Source: a virus
Length of the DNA stretch: 49,039 nucleotides
Strand: one strand, 5' to 3'
Virus record (IMG/VR): IMGVR_UViG_3300028114_000020
Span: 1-49,039 of that record
A program made the position numbers and the translations under genes. A model generated the notes under the pieces. The model was not told the DNA's origin. It did not search any database and saw nothing but the letters and a program-made list of their open reading frames with translations. Numbering within the stretch: position 1 is the first letter of the stretch; every line of letters starts with the position of its first letter. Below, in pieces: positions 31,986 to 41,140 of the stretch.

Positions 31986-32665
31986 TTATACTTCTCCTTC
32001 AAATACTTAATTTCAGATGGTAAAAGATGTTCGTGAGAACGTTGTGTTTGGTTTTTATGTTCTCTATTAGAAATGTGATAATCAGTTAAAACTGCAGGTT
32101 CACCGTGATATTTATAGAGACGATAGTACATATCACAATCCATAAGCATGGTAAGTTTTTCATCAAAAAACTCATTGAGACCATTTCTTATAGCAAGAAT
32201 AGAAGGAGAACTCAATGTATTTACTCCTTCTAAAAGACGATCATTATATTGGGGTAGTTTTGGATTGTAATGTGTATGCCCATTATCAATAGTATGTGCA
32301 AACCCAGTTACTGCCCATAATACATCATTATGAAATACTTTGTCAAGCTCTTCTACTAAAGTTTTAGTTAAAATAAAATCATCTTGGAACATGATTTTTA
32401 AAATTTCCCCATCAGCATGTCCTAAAACACAATTGGTATTAGCAGACATATTTCCTAAGGAATTATTATTTTTTACATAATTGATTTCAAATAAATCAGC
32501 ATACTCATGACATGCTTCTAAAACGTCATCATTTTGACTATGATCTGAAATCCATACATTGAAATCTTTACATGTTTGTTGAGTTAGTGCATGAAAAATT
32601 TCAAACAAATACTGTTTGGATCTACCATGACTTTCATAGCACGGAATACAAAAACTTACTCTCAT
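31982..32665 (-). CDS. GT2-family glycosyltransferase
   Basis: 227 residues. Nucleotide-binding start MRVSFCIPCYESHGRSKQ, then the VWISDHSQNDD motif, the NNNSLGNMSANTNCV segment and ILKIMFQDDFIL (the metal-binding acidic pair), ending in a LMDCDMYYRLYKYHG segment. Such enzymes build LPS, capsule or other surface glycans. Overlaps the FkbM gene by 4 bases. Confidence 0.86.
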   Translation of the reverse strand: MRVSFCIPCYESHGRSKQYLFEIFHALTQQTCKDFNVWISDHSQNDDVLEACHEYADLFEINYVKNNNSLGNMSANTNCVLGHADGEILKIMFQDDFILTKTLVEELDKVFHNDVLWAVTGFAHTIDNGHTHYNPKLPQYNDRLLEGVNTLSSPSILAIRNGLNEFFDEKLTMLMDCDMYYRLYKYHGEPAVLTDYHISNREHKNQTQRSHEHLLPSEIKYLKEKYK

Positions 32666-33339
32666 AGATCTAGAAGAAGTTGATATGCTTCACAGTTACC
32701 ATGACGCAATACATCACGAACTTCCTTGTCTACACTTTCATGAATAAACCACTCTTCCATAGTACATGAATTGTTACGTAAATTTTCTCCTACAAGATCG
32801 TAACCGTGCTGGACAAAAATTTCTCGATGAGCATAGATATCTCCCCATCCACGATAGGCGTCATGTTCATAAGTAACTGCATTGAACGATAACTTATCTA
32901 AAGGGAACTTCTTCAGTGCTTCTAATGTGATCGCAGGTGGTTCAAGATCAAATGAAAGATAATCCATATGACGTGGTAGACCAAGAGTATCTACTGTTCC
33001 AACGTAATCAAACTCCAATGCATCTGTACAAAAAAGTTGTGTATTAGGTCTCAATCCAGGTGTCCACATATCACAGAGATCTTTTTCTAATTCAATAGAA
33101 AATCCTTTCCATCCATATTGTTCTTCAAGCAACCATGTATTATTACCAATACAAGGTTGTGCTCCACCAATCTCAATGAATGTTCCATTTTGTTTGGCAT
33201 CGTTGACAACCAAAGCAAAAATATCTTGCCATACTTGAGAATGGTTTTTCTTTAATTCTTTCATCCCCTCAGGTCTAACCCGAAGAAAATTGTAGTCTTT
33301 TTGAATATAATTGGTTTGATTAGATCCGTTGAGTGGCAT
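32662..33339 (-). CDS. FkbM-family methyltransferase (copy 1)
   Basis: 225 residues. Motifs: QDIFALVV, GTFIEIGGAQP (SAM-binding loop), GWKGFSIELEKD, MDYLSFDLEPP and FNAVTYEHDAYRGWG. FkbM methyltransferases O-methylate sugars or glycan ends. A second FkbM gene sits about 4 kb upstream (37301-37960). Overlaps the GT10-like gene by 20 bases. Confidence 0.84.
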   Translation of the reverse strand: MPLNGSNQTNYIQKDYNFLRVRPEGMKELKKNHSQVWQDIFALVVNDAKQNGTFIEIGGAQPCIGNNTWLLEEQYGWKGFSIELEKDLCDMWTPGLRPNTQLFCTDALEFDYVGTVDTLGLPRHMDYLSFDLEPPAITLEALKKFPLDKLSFNAVTYEHDAYRGWGDIYAHREIFVQHGYDLVGENLRNNSCTMEEWFIHESVDKEVRDVLRHGNCEAYQLLLDL

Positions 33340-34129
33340 TGTTTTTCACGTCCTGAATAATTTGTCTGGTTAATCTGGGAACAACATCGTTGTCACTATG
33401 AAAATGTTTAGCAATCTCATAGTTCTCTTCAATAGCTGACTGCCTACTATTATAGTAGTTTTCATCAATATAGTCAAAGATATTTTCTAAATCCTTAATA
33501 TCATTGAAGGTAATGATGCCATCCATGTTGAACCAGTCACCGATGTTTGGACATCCATAATAAATGGGAATAGTTTTACTTGCAAAACAATCAATAATTT
33601 TTTCAGTAAAATAATTTTTTTGCTGAGAATTTTCTGCTGCAATATGGAACATTGCAGTTTCAAAAAAATCATTCCGCCTTTCGTGGAACGGTGGTGATTT
33701 GTGTTGATAGATTTCCAGTCTATTGACTTCATCTAGTCTAGCAAGTGTAGCATGAATTGCTAACCTTAGTCCATGTCCTGGTGCTTGACTTTTACTACTA
33801 GTAACAAAAGTAATATGTGGTTTCTTATTGACTTTAAGATCTTTAAAATCTAACCAAGAAGACCCCCAAGGGAAAAGTTCTGCAGTCTTATAATTATCTA
33901 AGATTGCTTGTCCAAACGTATATATCTTATCAAACGCATGAGCGTTTTTTAGAGCACCTTCATTGACAGTCGGTGCAATAGCATAAGGTTCTGCAAGAAA
34001 TAGAATTCTGTAGTCTGCGTCTGGATTAAAAGATAAGTTATCAATCGAAATACTAACTACAGTATTTCCTAGATCAAGTCCATTTTCACCCCAAGGGTTC
34101 CACCATAATGGAAATATGTTTGCCTTCAT
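33320..34129 (-). CDS. GT10-like fucosyltransferase
   Basis: 269 residues. The C-terminal half matches GT10 (alpha-1,3-fucosyltransferase type): AENSQQKNYFTEKIIDCFASKTIPIYYGCPN followed by IGDWFN. The N-terminal half (FLAEPYAIAPTVN) is less typical. With the GT11 genes this suggests several deoxy-sugar transfers. The donor cannot be shown. Confidence 0.78.
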   Translation of the reverse strand: MKANIFPLWWNPWGENGLDLGNTVVSISIDNLSFNPDADYRILFLAEPYAIAPTVNEGALKNAHAFDKIYTFGQAILDNYKTAELFPWGSSWLDFKDLKVNKKPHITFVTSSKSQAPGHGLRLAIHATLARLDEVNRLEIYQHKSPPFHERRNDFFETAMFHIAAENSQQKNYFTEKIIDCFASKTIPIYYGCPNIGDWFNMDGIITFNDIKDLENIFDYIDENYYNSRQSAIEENYEIAKHFHSDNDVVPRLTRQIIQDVKNNATQRI

Positions 34130-34794
34130 CTGATCTCTTGAAAATGATAATGAAATCCAAAGGTTTCCTCTTCGCTATCAGGCAAAGTTTCTTCTCTGGA
34201 GAATTTAGATGCAACTTCTACGGGTGCGAATTTATATCCGTTTTCTTCAAAAATGTGTCTGTTATGAACACAAATGTTGCCGTCTTCATTATATAGCCCA
34301 GCATTCATGTGGTGATAAAAATTACTAGCATTTACTTCCCAAGGCACTTCTACTATGCTTGGAAGATCCAATAATTTCTTACTCCTCAATGAAAATCCAC
34401 CATTACCTACACGATGATTTTTACCCCAAGGATCTAAGTATGCTGTAGGATCATCTCTCCATGGGGCTCCAATATAATCATATTGAAGCCAGTCGTTATC
34501 CCACAACCAAGGGCGAATAACATATCCATCAGGATGGATCAACAATACATGAGATGTTTCTACATGTTTACCAAGATTATAAATGCAATAGAAGTTGAAA
34601 TCGTTAATGCTTTGGATTGGATATGTCAACTCAAAAGTTGCTTGATCACAAAGTCCTTCTGGTTTACCATTACTACCAAGAAACTTTACAGCACCCCATT
34701 CAATCTCTTCACAAGATTTATTAACAGCATATACCGCATCCGGTATATCAATATCTGCCAACATCAATAATGTTACATCAGGAATTTTTAGCAC
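34126..34794 (-). CDS. DUF5672-type glycosyltransferase-like protein
   Basis: 222 residues. LLMLADIDIPDAVYAVNKS at the start, YDYIGAPWRDDP in the middle, then HRVGNGGFSLRSKKLLDL, the family signature; NGGF-SLR and the late EDGNICVH are typical of DUF5672. This family appears in glycan loci and is thought to be a glycosyltransferase. Overlaps neighbours by 4 and 17 bases. Confidence 0.72.
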   Translation of the reverse strand: MLKIPDVTLLMLADIDIPDAVYAVNKSCEEIEWGAVKFLGSNGKPEGLCDQATFELTYPIQSINDFNFYCIYNLGKHVETSHVLLIHPDGYVIRPWLWDNDWLQYDYIGAPWRDDPTAYLDPWGKNHRVGNGGFSLRSKKLLDLPSIVEVPWEVNASNFYHHMNAGLYNEDGNICVHNRHIFEENGYKFAPVEVASKFSREETLPDSEEETFGFHYHFQEIR

Positions 34795-35698
34795 GTTTCA
34801 CATCTCGATTGAATACTGAATATAAGTCTAGCAGATTGTTGTCTAAATGTCTAGACCGATCATAAAGATCTTCGTTGTTTGTAAGAAGTGTCTTGGTCAC
34901 TTCTGCATAATCATCTACCCAAAGCACAGGATATTCTTTGTATAGTTCTTGTAAGTATGGAGTTCTTTTCATGATAGGAACTCTTTTGAGGTAAAGAACT
35001 TCCCAGTTTCTATGGCAGTCAACACCATTACCCTGGGGACAAATCATGAATTTATGGTTTTGAATTTGTCTGCAGTAGATATCATAGGATATTCGATTAT
35101 CGACAGTAGCATACTTTAATTTTGCAAATTTTTCTCGAATATTACCACGCTCACTAATATTTGTGTGCTCAGCATGGTTGATGTAAAGAAGTTTTGTTGG
35201 AGTTACATCTTGCTGTATTGCATTGTGTAAGATAGCAATTCGATTATCAGAGGAATGAATAATACGTTGAACACCATATGGAAATGGGTGAACTTTACCA
35301 CCAAATCCAATAGCATTAACACCATAAATTGACTTTACGTTATCAGGAATTAAATCATGAATATCATCGTTGATAGGAGTATCTTCTAGATTAGTAAAGA
35401 TGATAAATTTTGTCTCTGGAAATGATGCACATGTCTCCAATATATTATTTGTCTCAAGCAAAGTATCAACCCACTTCTGATCTTCGTCATTGGTGCATTT
35501 GATCTGTCGATTATAAAGGCGAATGTTATCAATAAAAATTGTCATCCATTCTTTTCCCTTTACAAGTTCAGAGAATTCTGAGTTAGATGGATCTGCTTGT
35601 TTCATGAACGATCCGGGTACACGTCCAATGCATCCAGACTGATCACCAAAAGAATAATCACAGTGATTAGAAACTGCTACGCCTTCAATAATATTCAC
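34778..35698 (-). CDS. Exostosin/GT47-like glycosyltransferase
   Basis: 306 residues. The C-terminal half holds ICPQGNGVDCHRNWEVLYLKRVPIM and YKEYPVLWVDDY, an arrangement seen in exostosin-like (GT47) enzymes. The first half has FGDQSGCIGRVPG and TKFIIFTNLEDTP. Assignment is by motif pattern only. Overlaps both neighbours. Confidence 0.6.
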   Translation of the reverse strand: MNIIEGVAVSNHCDYSFGDQSGCIGRVPGSFMKQADPSNSEFSELVKGKEWMTIFIDNIRLYNRQIKCTNDEDQKWVDTLLETNNILETCASFPETKFIIFTNLEDTPINDDIHDLIPDNVKSIYGVNAIGFGGKVHPFPYGVQRIIHSSDNRIAILHNAIQQDVTPTKLLYINHAEHTNISERGNIREKFAKLKYATVDNRISYDIYCRQIQNHKFMICPQGNGVDCHRNWEVLYLKRVPIMKRTPYLQELYKEYPVLWVDDYAEVTKTLLTNNEDLYDRSRHLDNNLLDLYSVFNRDVKRAKNS

Positions 35699-36534
35699 TT
35701 GATAAACTTTGCAAACTTACTTGAATTTTTAATAATATATTCGGGAAAGGTATCATCAATAGGAACAACTTGTGGAGTGTAAAGATAATCTCTACCAAAA
35801 GGATCCATACCTTTTTCAATACGTTCTTCCATAGTATTTCTAAATTGTGGAAGATTGTTTTCCTGGTGTTCATATGCATCCATTTTTGCACGAACAGTAT
35901 CAGCATCACCAAAGAAACTCCAATGCCAAGATCCATCTTCAACTTTCCATGCATCTTGATGTGACTGTCTGAGTTTATCTACACTCATAGTTTTTAGCAT
36001 CTTCATGGTAGAAACTCTTGTCCCCATCCACTCTTTCTCACATAGAAGATTTAGATAATAATAATAAACTGGACCCTTGAGAACATAGTGATTACTTGGT
36101 TTAAACCATTCATCAATTGCTTTGATTACTTCTGGATTAGCAATCTCATCAGCATCACTTGACAAAATAATATCATCGTCTTGTGCATGATCTAACAGAG
36201 CATAAATTGCACTATCTTTATGAAAGCAAGCACGTTGATAATGCAATGGAAGTTTGTATATATCATCTTCCATCATGTTGCGATGATATGGAATATCTTT
36301 CCAATACTTTTCTAAGGTTTTATTATCATCAACTGTAACATAGTGGATAATTTTATCTTTCCACTTTTTAAAACGATCTTTATTCTCTGCAAAGTATAAT
36401 GGCTTTTCCTTTCCAGTAAATGTAATCGTAGCTTCATTGATAACAAAATAATCCACTACATCCCCTAGGATATTCATCCTAAGTTCTAGCAGATCAAGTT
36501 CATTATAAAAAGTAAATGTATCAAAAATTTTCAT
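35695..36534 (-). CDS. GT17-family glycosyltransferase
   Basis: 279 residues. GT17 features: KIFDTFTFYNELDLLELRM at the start, VDYFVINEATITFTGKEKPLYF, then QRACFHKDSAIYALLD and DDIILSSDADEIANPEVI (DADE, metal site). GT17 includes beta-1,4-N-acetylglucosaminyltransferases. Overlaps the GT11-like gene by 4 bases. Confidence 0.85.
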   Translation of the reverse strand: MKIFDTFTFYNELDLLELRMNILGDVVDYFVINEATITFTGKEKPLYFAENKDRFKKWKDKIIHYVTVDDNKTLEKYWKDIPYHRNMMEDDIYKLPLHYQRACFHKDSAIYALLDHAQDDDIILSSDADEIANPEVIKAIDEWFKPSNHYVLKGPVYYYYLNLLCEKEWMGTRVSTMKMLKTMSVDKLRQSHQDAWKVEDGSWHWSFFGDADTVRAKMDAYEHQENNLPQFRNTMEERIEKGMDPFGRDYLYTPQVVPIDDTFPEYIIKNSSKFAKFIK

Positions 36535-37310
36535 AAAACATATTCAAGAATAAACTTGCGTTGATCTTCCACATTTGTCCACTCACCAACTTGAAGATAT
36601 TCATTTAATTTCACTTGACAGACTTTAATATCTGTACCCACAAGCATACTATAATTTAGATGCTCTGTCAACATTAAATCTGTACAGTAAAAATTTTGAA
36701 CTTTATCACTACACAGTGCAGCAGCTACACAAAATGTTCCCACACCAGAATTTGCTAAATTTTTTGCTGACATTAGGGTTACAAAATCTTCAGCAACAGA
36801 AGAAGATTGAATAGTTACTTTTGGATTTTGTCTAAGAACTTCAACAATGGGATTGTTTTTATCGGGTTCGGTAACAACAATCGCTTTTTCAAAATTAGAA
36901 AGTAATTTGTTGTAAAAATCAAGAGGATTAGGAGTATACTGATGACCGTTAGGATGAACTTGGTCAAAAATATCTCCACTCCTAAGGTGAATAACAACAG
37001 TATCGTCAGATATAATTTTCTTGGGTGGCAATTTTAGATGTGGTGCAATGTATTCTTTACAAATCCTACGCATGTTGCGATAGATATGATCCCTAGGAAG
37101 ATCAACTTCTTTATATATACCTTCCCAGTAGAAGAACTTTGATGATAGTTCTTGAGTGCCATATCCAAATGAAGTTTGATATTTTGAGATAATTTCATGA
37201 TCAATACTTTCAAATTGTGTCATCAATACTTCAGCAACCATACATCCAACAGCACACTGCTGAATGTTATTACCAAGTCTTCCATACCAATGTGAAATTT
37301 TTACTGACAT
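36531..37310 (-). CDS. GT11-like fucosyltransferase (second, divergent)
   Basis: 259 residues. YGRLGNNIQQCAVGCMVAE at the start and TVVIHLRSGDIF in the middle (HxRxGD) are the donor-site motifs of GT11-type GT-B enzymes, but the rest is divergent from the gene at 31203-31985. It has SAKNLANSGVGTFCVAAAL near the end, like the acceptor-loop region. The acceptor and donor are unknown. Confidence 0.75.
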   Translation of the reverse strand: MSVKISHWYGRLGNNIQQCAVGCMVAEVLMTQFESIDHEIISKYQTSFGYGTQELSSKFFYWEGIYKEVDLPRDHIYRNMRRICKEYIAPHLKLPPKKIISDDTVVIHLRSGDIFDQVHPNGHQYTPNPLDFYNKLLSNFEKAIVVTEPDKNNPIVEVLRQNPKVTIQSSSVAEDFVTLMSAKNLANSGVGTFCVAAALCSDKVQNFYCTDLMLTEHLNYSMLVGTDIKVCQVKLNEYLQVGEWTNVEDQRKFILEYVL

Positions 37311-37960
37311 ACAAACAAATTTCTTGCTTCAGCACCTTTAGAAATAAATGGTCCCCAGATTGTTTCTGGAATGACTGTTGGATCTACATACCAATCTTCA
37401 TAAGGATTGTCACCATTACAAACATCAGCAGCAACCAATTCAAATCCTTTAGATTTCAAAAATTCTCTTGATAGTTCTCTTGCTTGAGGACCATCTTTAT
37501 AGACATCTGTTTCGTATGTAATGACAGAAACTTTATATTCATCAAAAGGAATTCTAGTAAGAATTTTATAAGTTGTCATCGCAGGTTCACAGTCAAGTGA
37601 AAGATAATCAATCGTTTTATCTTTCCACCTACGACCATCCAGTTTCTTTAAAAACTCAAAGACAGTACCATCTGCATATTCACATTTGTTATGACGAATG
37701 GTATTGAATAGTTCAACCATTTCTTTGTTGATTTCAACAGAAATTCCTTTCCACATAAACATATCTTCTAAAAGAAAAGTATTATTAAATTCTACTGGAT
37801 GATTAGCACCAACTTCAAGATACTTACCACTACGTTTTCCTTGAAGCATAGTCAAAACAAATAAATCTTGATATGCTTGAGAAAAATTTCTTTTAATTTT
37901 TTCAACCCCAGGGAAGTTGTTAATTAGGATATCACAATCCACATTGTAATTTGTATTCAT
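37301..37960 (-). CDS. FkbM-family methyltransferase (copy 2)
   Basis: 219 residues. AYQDLFVLTMLQG, GKYLEVGANHP (SAM loop), WKGISVEINKEM, TIDYLSLDCEPA and VSVITYETDVYKDG align with copy 1. Overlaps GT11-like by 10 bases and the epimerase by one. It probably adds a methyl to a sugar of the same glycan. Confidence 0.84.
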   Translation of the reverse strand: MNTNYNVDCDILINNFPGVEKIKRNFSQAYQDLFVLTMLQGKRSGKYLEVGANHPVEFNNTFLLEDMFMWKGISVEINKEMVELFNTIRHNKCEYADGTVFEFLKKLDGRRWKDKTIDYLSLDCEPAMTTYKILTRIPFDEYKVSVITYETDVYKDGPQARELSREFLKSKGFELVAADVCNGDNPYEDWYVDPTVIPETIWGPFISKGAEARNLFVCQ

Positions 37961-39021
37961 CAGTCAACACTATAAATTTTTTTTAAAATTTGATTAGTAA
38001 TCCATTTATAAGTTTTTAAAATTCCATCTTCCAATGTCATAGAATACTCCCAACCAAGTTTCTCACGGACAAGATCGTTGTTAGAATTACGTCCACGAAC
38101 ACCAAGAGGACCATCAATATGATTTTTTTCTACTTGTTTATTAGCAATTTTGGCAGCAGTATCTACCAACTGATTGATAGTTACCATTTCTTCAGAACCA
38201 ATATTTACTGGTCCAATAAAATCCGAATCCATCATGCGACGAGTTGCCTCAATACATTCATCGATATAAAGGAATGAACGAGTTTGTTCACCATCTCCCC
38301 ATACATCAATAGTTCCACCTTCTGCAGGAAGATATGCTACCTTACGACAGATTGCTGCTGGTGCTTTTTCACGTCCACCTTCCCAGGTTCCCTCTGGACC
38401 AAATATATTATGATAACGAGATACCCTAACAGGTATGCCATGATTCCTATGGTACGCAAAGTAAAGACGTTCCGAAAAAAGTTTCTCCCAACCATATTCA
38501 GAATCTGGTGCAGCAGGATAAGCGGATTCTTCACGGCAGTCAGGATTGTCAGGATCAAGTTGATTATGCTCTGGGTACATACATGCAGAACCAGAATAAA
38601 AGATCTTGGTCTTATTAATACCAAGTCTTTCATTCATTTGATGCTGCATCTCAAGAACGTTTAAGTTAATTGTTACAGAATTATGCATAATGTTTGCATC
38701 ATTTTCACCAGTGAAAACAAATCCTGCGCCTCCCATATCAGCAGCAAACTGATAGATCTCATCAAATGCCTGAATATAACGATAGGGAACTGACTGATAG
38801 AAGTTTCCTCTATCACCTTTATATTCCAGAACACGACGAACAAAATCTACATCACGAAGATCCCCATGAACAAATTCATGTGCTTCAGTAGGAGAATACT
38901 CAGGGTTCTTTAGATCTACACCACGAACCCAATATCCTTCGGATCGTAGTCTTTTAACCATATGACTTCCAATAAAGCCACCTGCACCAAGAACTAGTGC
39001 TTTTTTAATATATTGAGTCAT
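37960..39021 (-). CDS. GDP-mannose 3,5-epimerase-like SDR enzyme
   Basis: 353 residues. NAD-binding start ALVLGAGGFIGSHMVKRL, then FAADMGGAGFVF, the FYSGSACMYPE segment, YGWEK (catalytic Tyr/Lys), RYHNIFGPEGTWEGGREKAPAAICRK and TRSFLYIDECIEATRRM, GVRGRNSNNDLVREKLGW. Nearly every motif of plant-type GDP-mannose 3,5-epimerase is present. It would turn GDP-D-mannose into GDP-L-galactose. Supplies a donor for the glycan cluster. Confidence 0.85.
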   Translation of the reverse strand: MTQYIKKALVLGAGGFIGSHMVKRLRSEGYWVRGVDLKNPEYSPTEAHEFVHGDLRDVDFVRRVLEYKGDRGNFYQSVPYRYIQAFDEIYQFAADMGGAGFVFTGENDANIMHNSVTINLNVLEMQHQMNERLGINKTKIFYSGSACMYPEHNQLDPDNPDCREESAYPAAPDSEYGWEKLFSERLYFAYHRNHGIPVRVSRYHNIFGPEGTWEGGREKAPAAICRKVAYLPAEGGTIDVWGDGEQTRSFLYIDECIEATRRMMDSDFIGPVNIGSEEMVTINQLVDTAAKIANKQVEKNHIDGPLGVRGRNSNNDLVREKLGWEYSMTLEDGILKTYKWITNQILKKIYSVD

Positions 39022-40334
39022 ACTGAATGATAGAATAAAGTTTCTTTTGTATAGTTTTGGACAACCTCTTCTATGTAGTCGATCATTTCACTGGTAATAA
39101 CTGGACTACATCCAAGGAAAAATACATTATCTAACACTTTAGATGCGTTAGGATAGTTTGATGCTGGTTCGATGTGACGATATCCAGGATGTGCAAGAAT
39201 ATTACCAGCAAAATAATTTCTTGTTTGAATACCACAACCCTCCAAATATTTAACAAGTTGTGGTTTACCGTCATCATATACAATAGGAACTCCAAACCAG
39301 GAGGTTTCGGCATGTTCTTTTTCTTCAATAACTCTTACACCAGGGATCTTAGAGAAGATCTCATGAAGTCGAGATTTGTTGATACGACGAATATCATGGA
39401 TATCTATTTGTTTTTCCAACTGCACAAGACCAATAGACCCTTGCAAGTCTGCAGGTTTGAGGTTGTATCCTTGAACGCCAAAGACATACTTATGATCAAT
39501 ATCCTTATCGTACCCTTCTAACCAGCGGTCGAAGCGATTACCACAAACACCGTTAGGCAGTTTATTTTGGGATCCTACACAATAACATCCACGACCCCAC
39601 CAGGCAAAAGATCTAGCAATCTGAACAATCTCTTCATTGTTAGAGGAAACCATTCCTCCTTCGATAGTGCTGATATGGTGAGCTGGGTAAAACGAACACG
39701 ACGCTGCGACGGCATGTTTGGTAAGAAGATCACCTCTCCACTTACTACCAAGACTATCACAGTTATCAGCGATGTAATGAAGATTATACTGCTTGATAAT
39801 ATCAAAAAACTTATCAAAGTCGTAGGGATTTCCCAAGACAGGTGAAGAGAATACTGCTTTTGTTCTAGTCATAATCTTTTCACGAATCTGTTTTAGATCC
39901 CAATTCAAATCACTGTAATCAATATCTACAAAGATTGGTTTCAAACCATTCTGAATGATAGGATTAATTGTAGTTGGGAATCCACAAGCACAAACGATGA
40001 TCTCATCACCATCTTGCCAGTCAAAGTATTTTTTTAGTGCAGCGATCATCACCAGGTTTGCAGAAGAACCTGAGTTAACCATCAAAGAATGTTTGAAATC
40101 AAACATCTTAGAAAATGCTCGTTCAAACTTATCGACTTCTTCACCAGCAGGCAACCACTTACCTTCTAGAAGAGTTGTAATTGCTGCAGCAACTTCACGT
40201 TCATCCCAGTAAGGACCAGAGTAAAAAATCTGATCCCCCTTCTTCCAATTCTTATTAGCAAGATAAGGAAAAAGGTTTTCACCTTCACGTTGCAGTTGCG
40301 AAATAAAATTTGTTACTTTTCCGTTTACAGACAT
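39018..40334 (-). CDS. DegT/AHBA-family PLP enzyme, 3-dehydratase type (RfbH/ColD-like)
   Basis: 438 residues. Full DegT/DnrJ/EryC1/StrS fold: HSLMVNSGSSANLVMIAAL, IIVCACGFPTTINPI and DNCDSLGSKWRG. The usual PLP Lys is replaced by His: SFYPAHHISTIEGGM, with His220 in the catalytic position. That is the mark of 3-dehydratases that make 3-deoxy sugars (RfbH, ColD). Cys at 250, 252 and 264 (GRGCYC ... NGVCGNRF) recall the [2Fe-2S] ligands of RfbH (E1), but only three are visible. Overlaps both neighbours. Confidence 0.83.
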   Translation of the reverse strand: MSVNGKVTNFISQLQREGENLFPYLANKNWKKGDQIFYSGPYWDEREVAAAITTLLEGKWLPAGEEVDKFERAFSKMFDFKHSLMVNSGSSANLVMIAALKKYFDWQDGDEIIVCACGFPTTINPIIQNGLKPIFVDIDYSDLNWDLKQIREKIMTRTKAVFSSPVLGNPYDFDKFFDIIKQYNLHYIADNCDSLGSKWRGDLLTKHAVAASCSFYPAHHISTIEGGMVSSNNEEIVQIARSFAWWGRGCYCVGSQNKLPNGVCGNRFDRWLEGYDKDIDHKYVFGVQGYNLKPADLQGSIGLVQLEKQIDIHDIRRINKSRLHEIFSKIPGVRVIEEKEHAETSWFGVPIVYDDGKPQLVKYLEGCGIQTRNYFAGNILAHPGYRHIEPASNYPNASKVLDNVFFLGCSPVITSEMIDYIEEVVQNYTKETLFYHSV

Positions 40335-41140
40335 AAATCTTTGACGATAAATTCTAATGAAAGTTTTGGTTCAAACCCAAGCATTTGAAGTTTCCTTGTG
40401 TCCATCCAGAAGTTTTCTGTCTGAACATTTTTATGAAACGCTGGCGGTTCCATATTCTCAATCTTACCTTTCGACTTTATATAGTGGTTAGCAAGATGAA
40501 TGATTTCACCAACTGATGTTGGTTTACCAGATCCAATATTATAGATTTCGTTTAAATTACCACCATCAATTACAAGTTTAATTGCACGACAAACATCTTG
40601 AACGTGCATAATATCACGACAATGTGATCCGTGATTATAAAGTTTGATGTCATGATGAAGTTTGAGTTCATCAATCAACCAAGTAATAGCATTCTTTTTT
40701 CTAGATGCTTTTTGATCCCCAACACCAAGAACATTACAAAGGCGAAGAATGCGATATTTTATTCCGTATGTCTCTGCGAACGACATGATTAGTTGTTCTG
40801 CACAGCGTTTAGTAATGGAATAAAATCCTGTTGGTTCACAACGTGCATCTTCTTTTGCTGGAATATATGGTGTTTTACCATACACAAACCAAGAACTAAT
40901 AAAATTGAAAGTAATGTCTTCAGATCTACAATGATCTAATACTTCACATAGAACTTTTAAATTAGTATCTACGTCTAGAGTAATTCTATCATGAACATTA
41001 TAATTGTCAACTGTGGAGATAAAATATAAAATATTCTTTGTCTTGGGTTTGCGTTCATCACGTTGCATTTCTATGCAACCATCATACATTTTTTTAAAAT
41101 TACCACCTACAAACCCAGTACCACCGTATAGAGAAATCAT
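40325..41140 (-). CDS. NAD-dependent epimerase/dehydratase (SDR)
   Basis: About 271 residues from the ATG at 41140 (ATGA overlap with the rmlB-like stop); an earlier frame at 41155 adds 5. SDR motifs: MISLYGGTGFVGGN (GGTGxxG cofactor loop), FNFISSWFVYGK, the YSITKRCAEQ (YxxxK) catalytic pair and YNIGSGKPTSVGEI. It is a sugar-nucleotide reductase or epimerase acting after the dehydratase; exact product unknown. Confidence 0.83.
   Translation of the reverse strand: MISLYGGTGFVGGNFKKMYDGCIEMQRDERKPKTKNILYFISTVDNYNVHDRITLDVDTNLKVLCEVLDHCRSEDITFNFISSWFVYGKTPYIPAKEDARCEPTGFYSITKRCAEQLIMSFAETYGIKYRILRLCNVLGVGDQKASRKKNAITWLIDELKLHHDIKLYNHGSHCRDIMHVQDVCRAIKLVIDGGNLNEIYNIGSGKPTSVGEIIHLANHYIKSKGKIENMEPPAFHKNVQTENFWMDTRKLQMLGFEPKLSLEFIVKDLCL

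Noticed and set aside
38284-38664. Plus-strand frame opposite the epimerase gene
   Set aside because: Shadow of a well-supported minus-strand enzyme.
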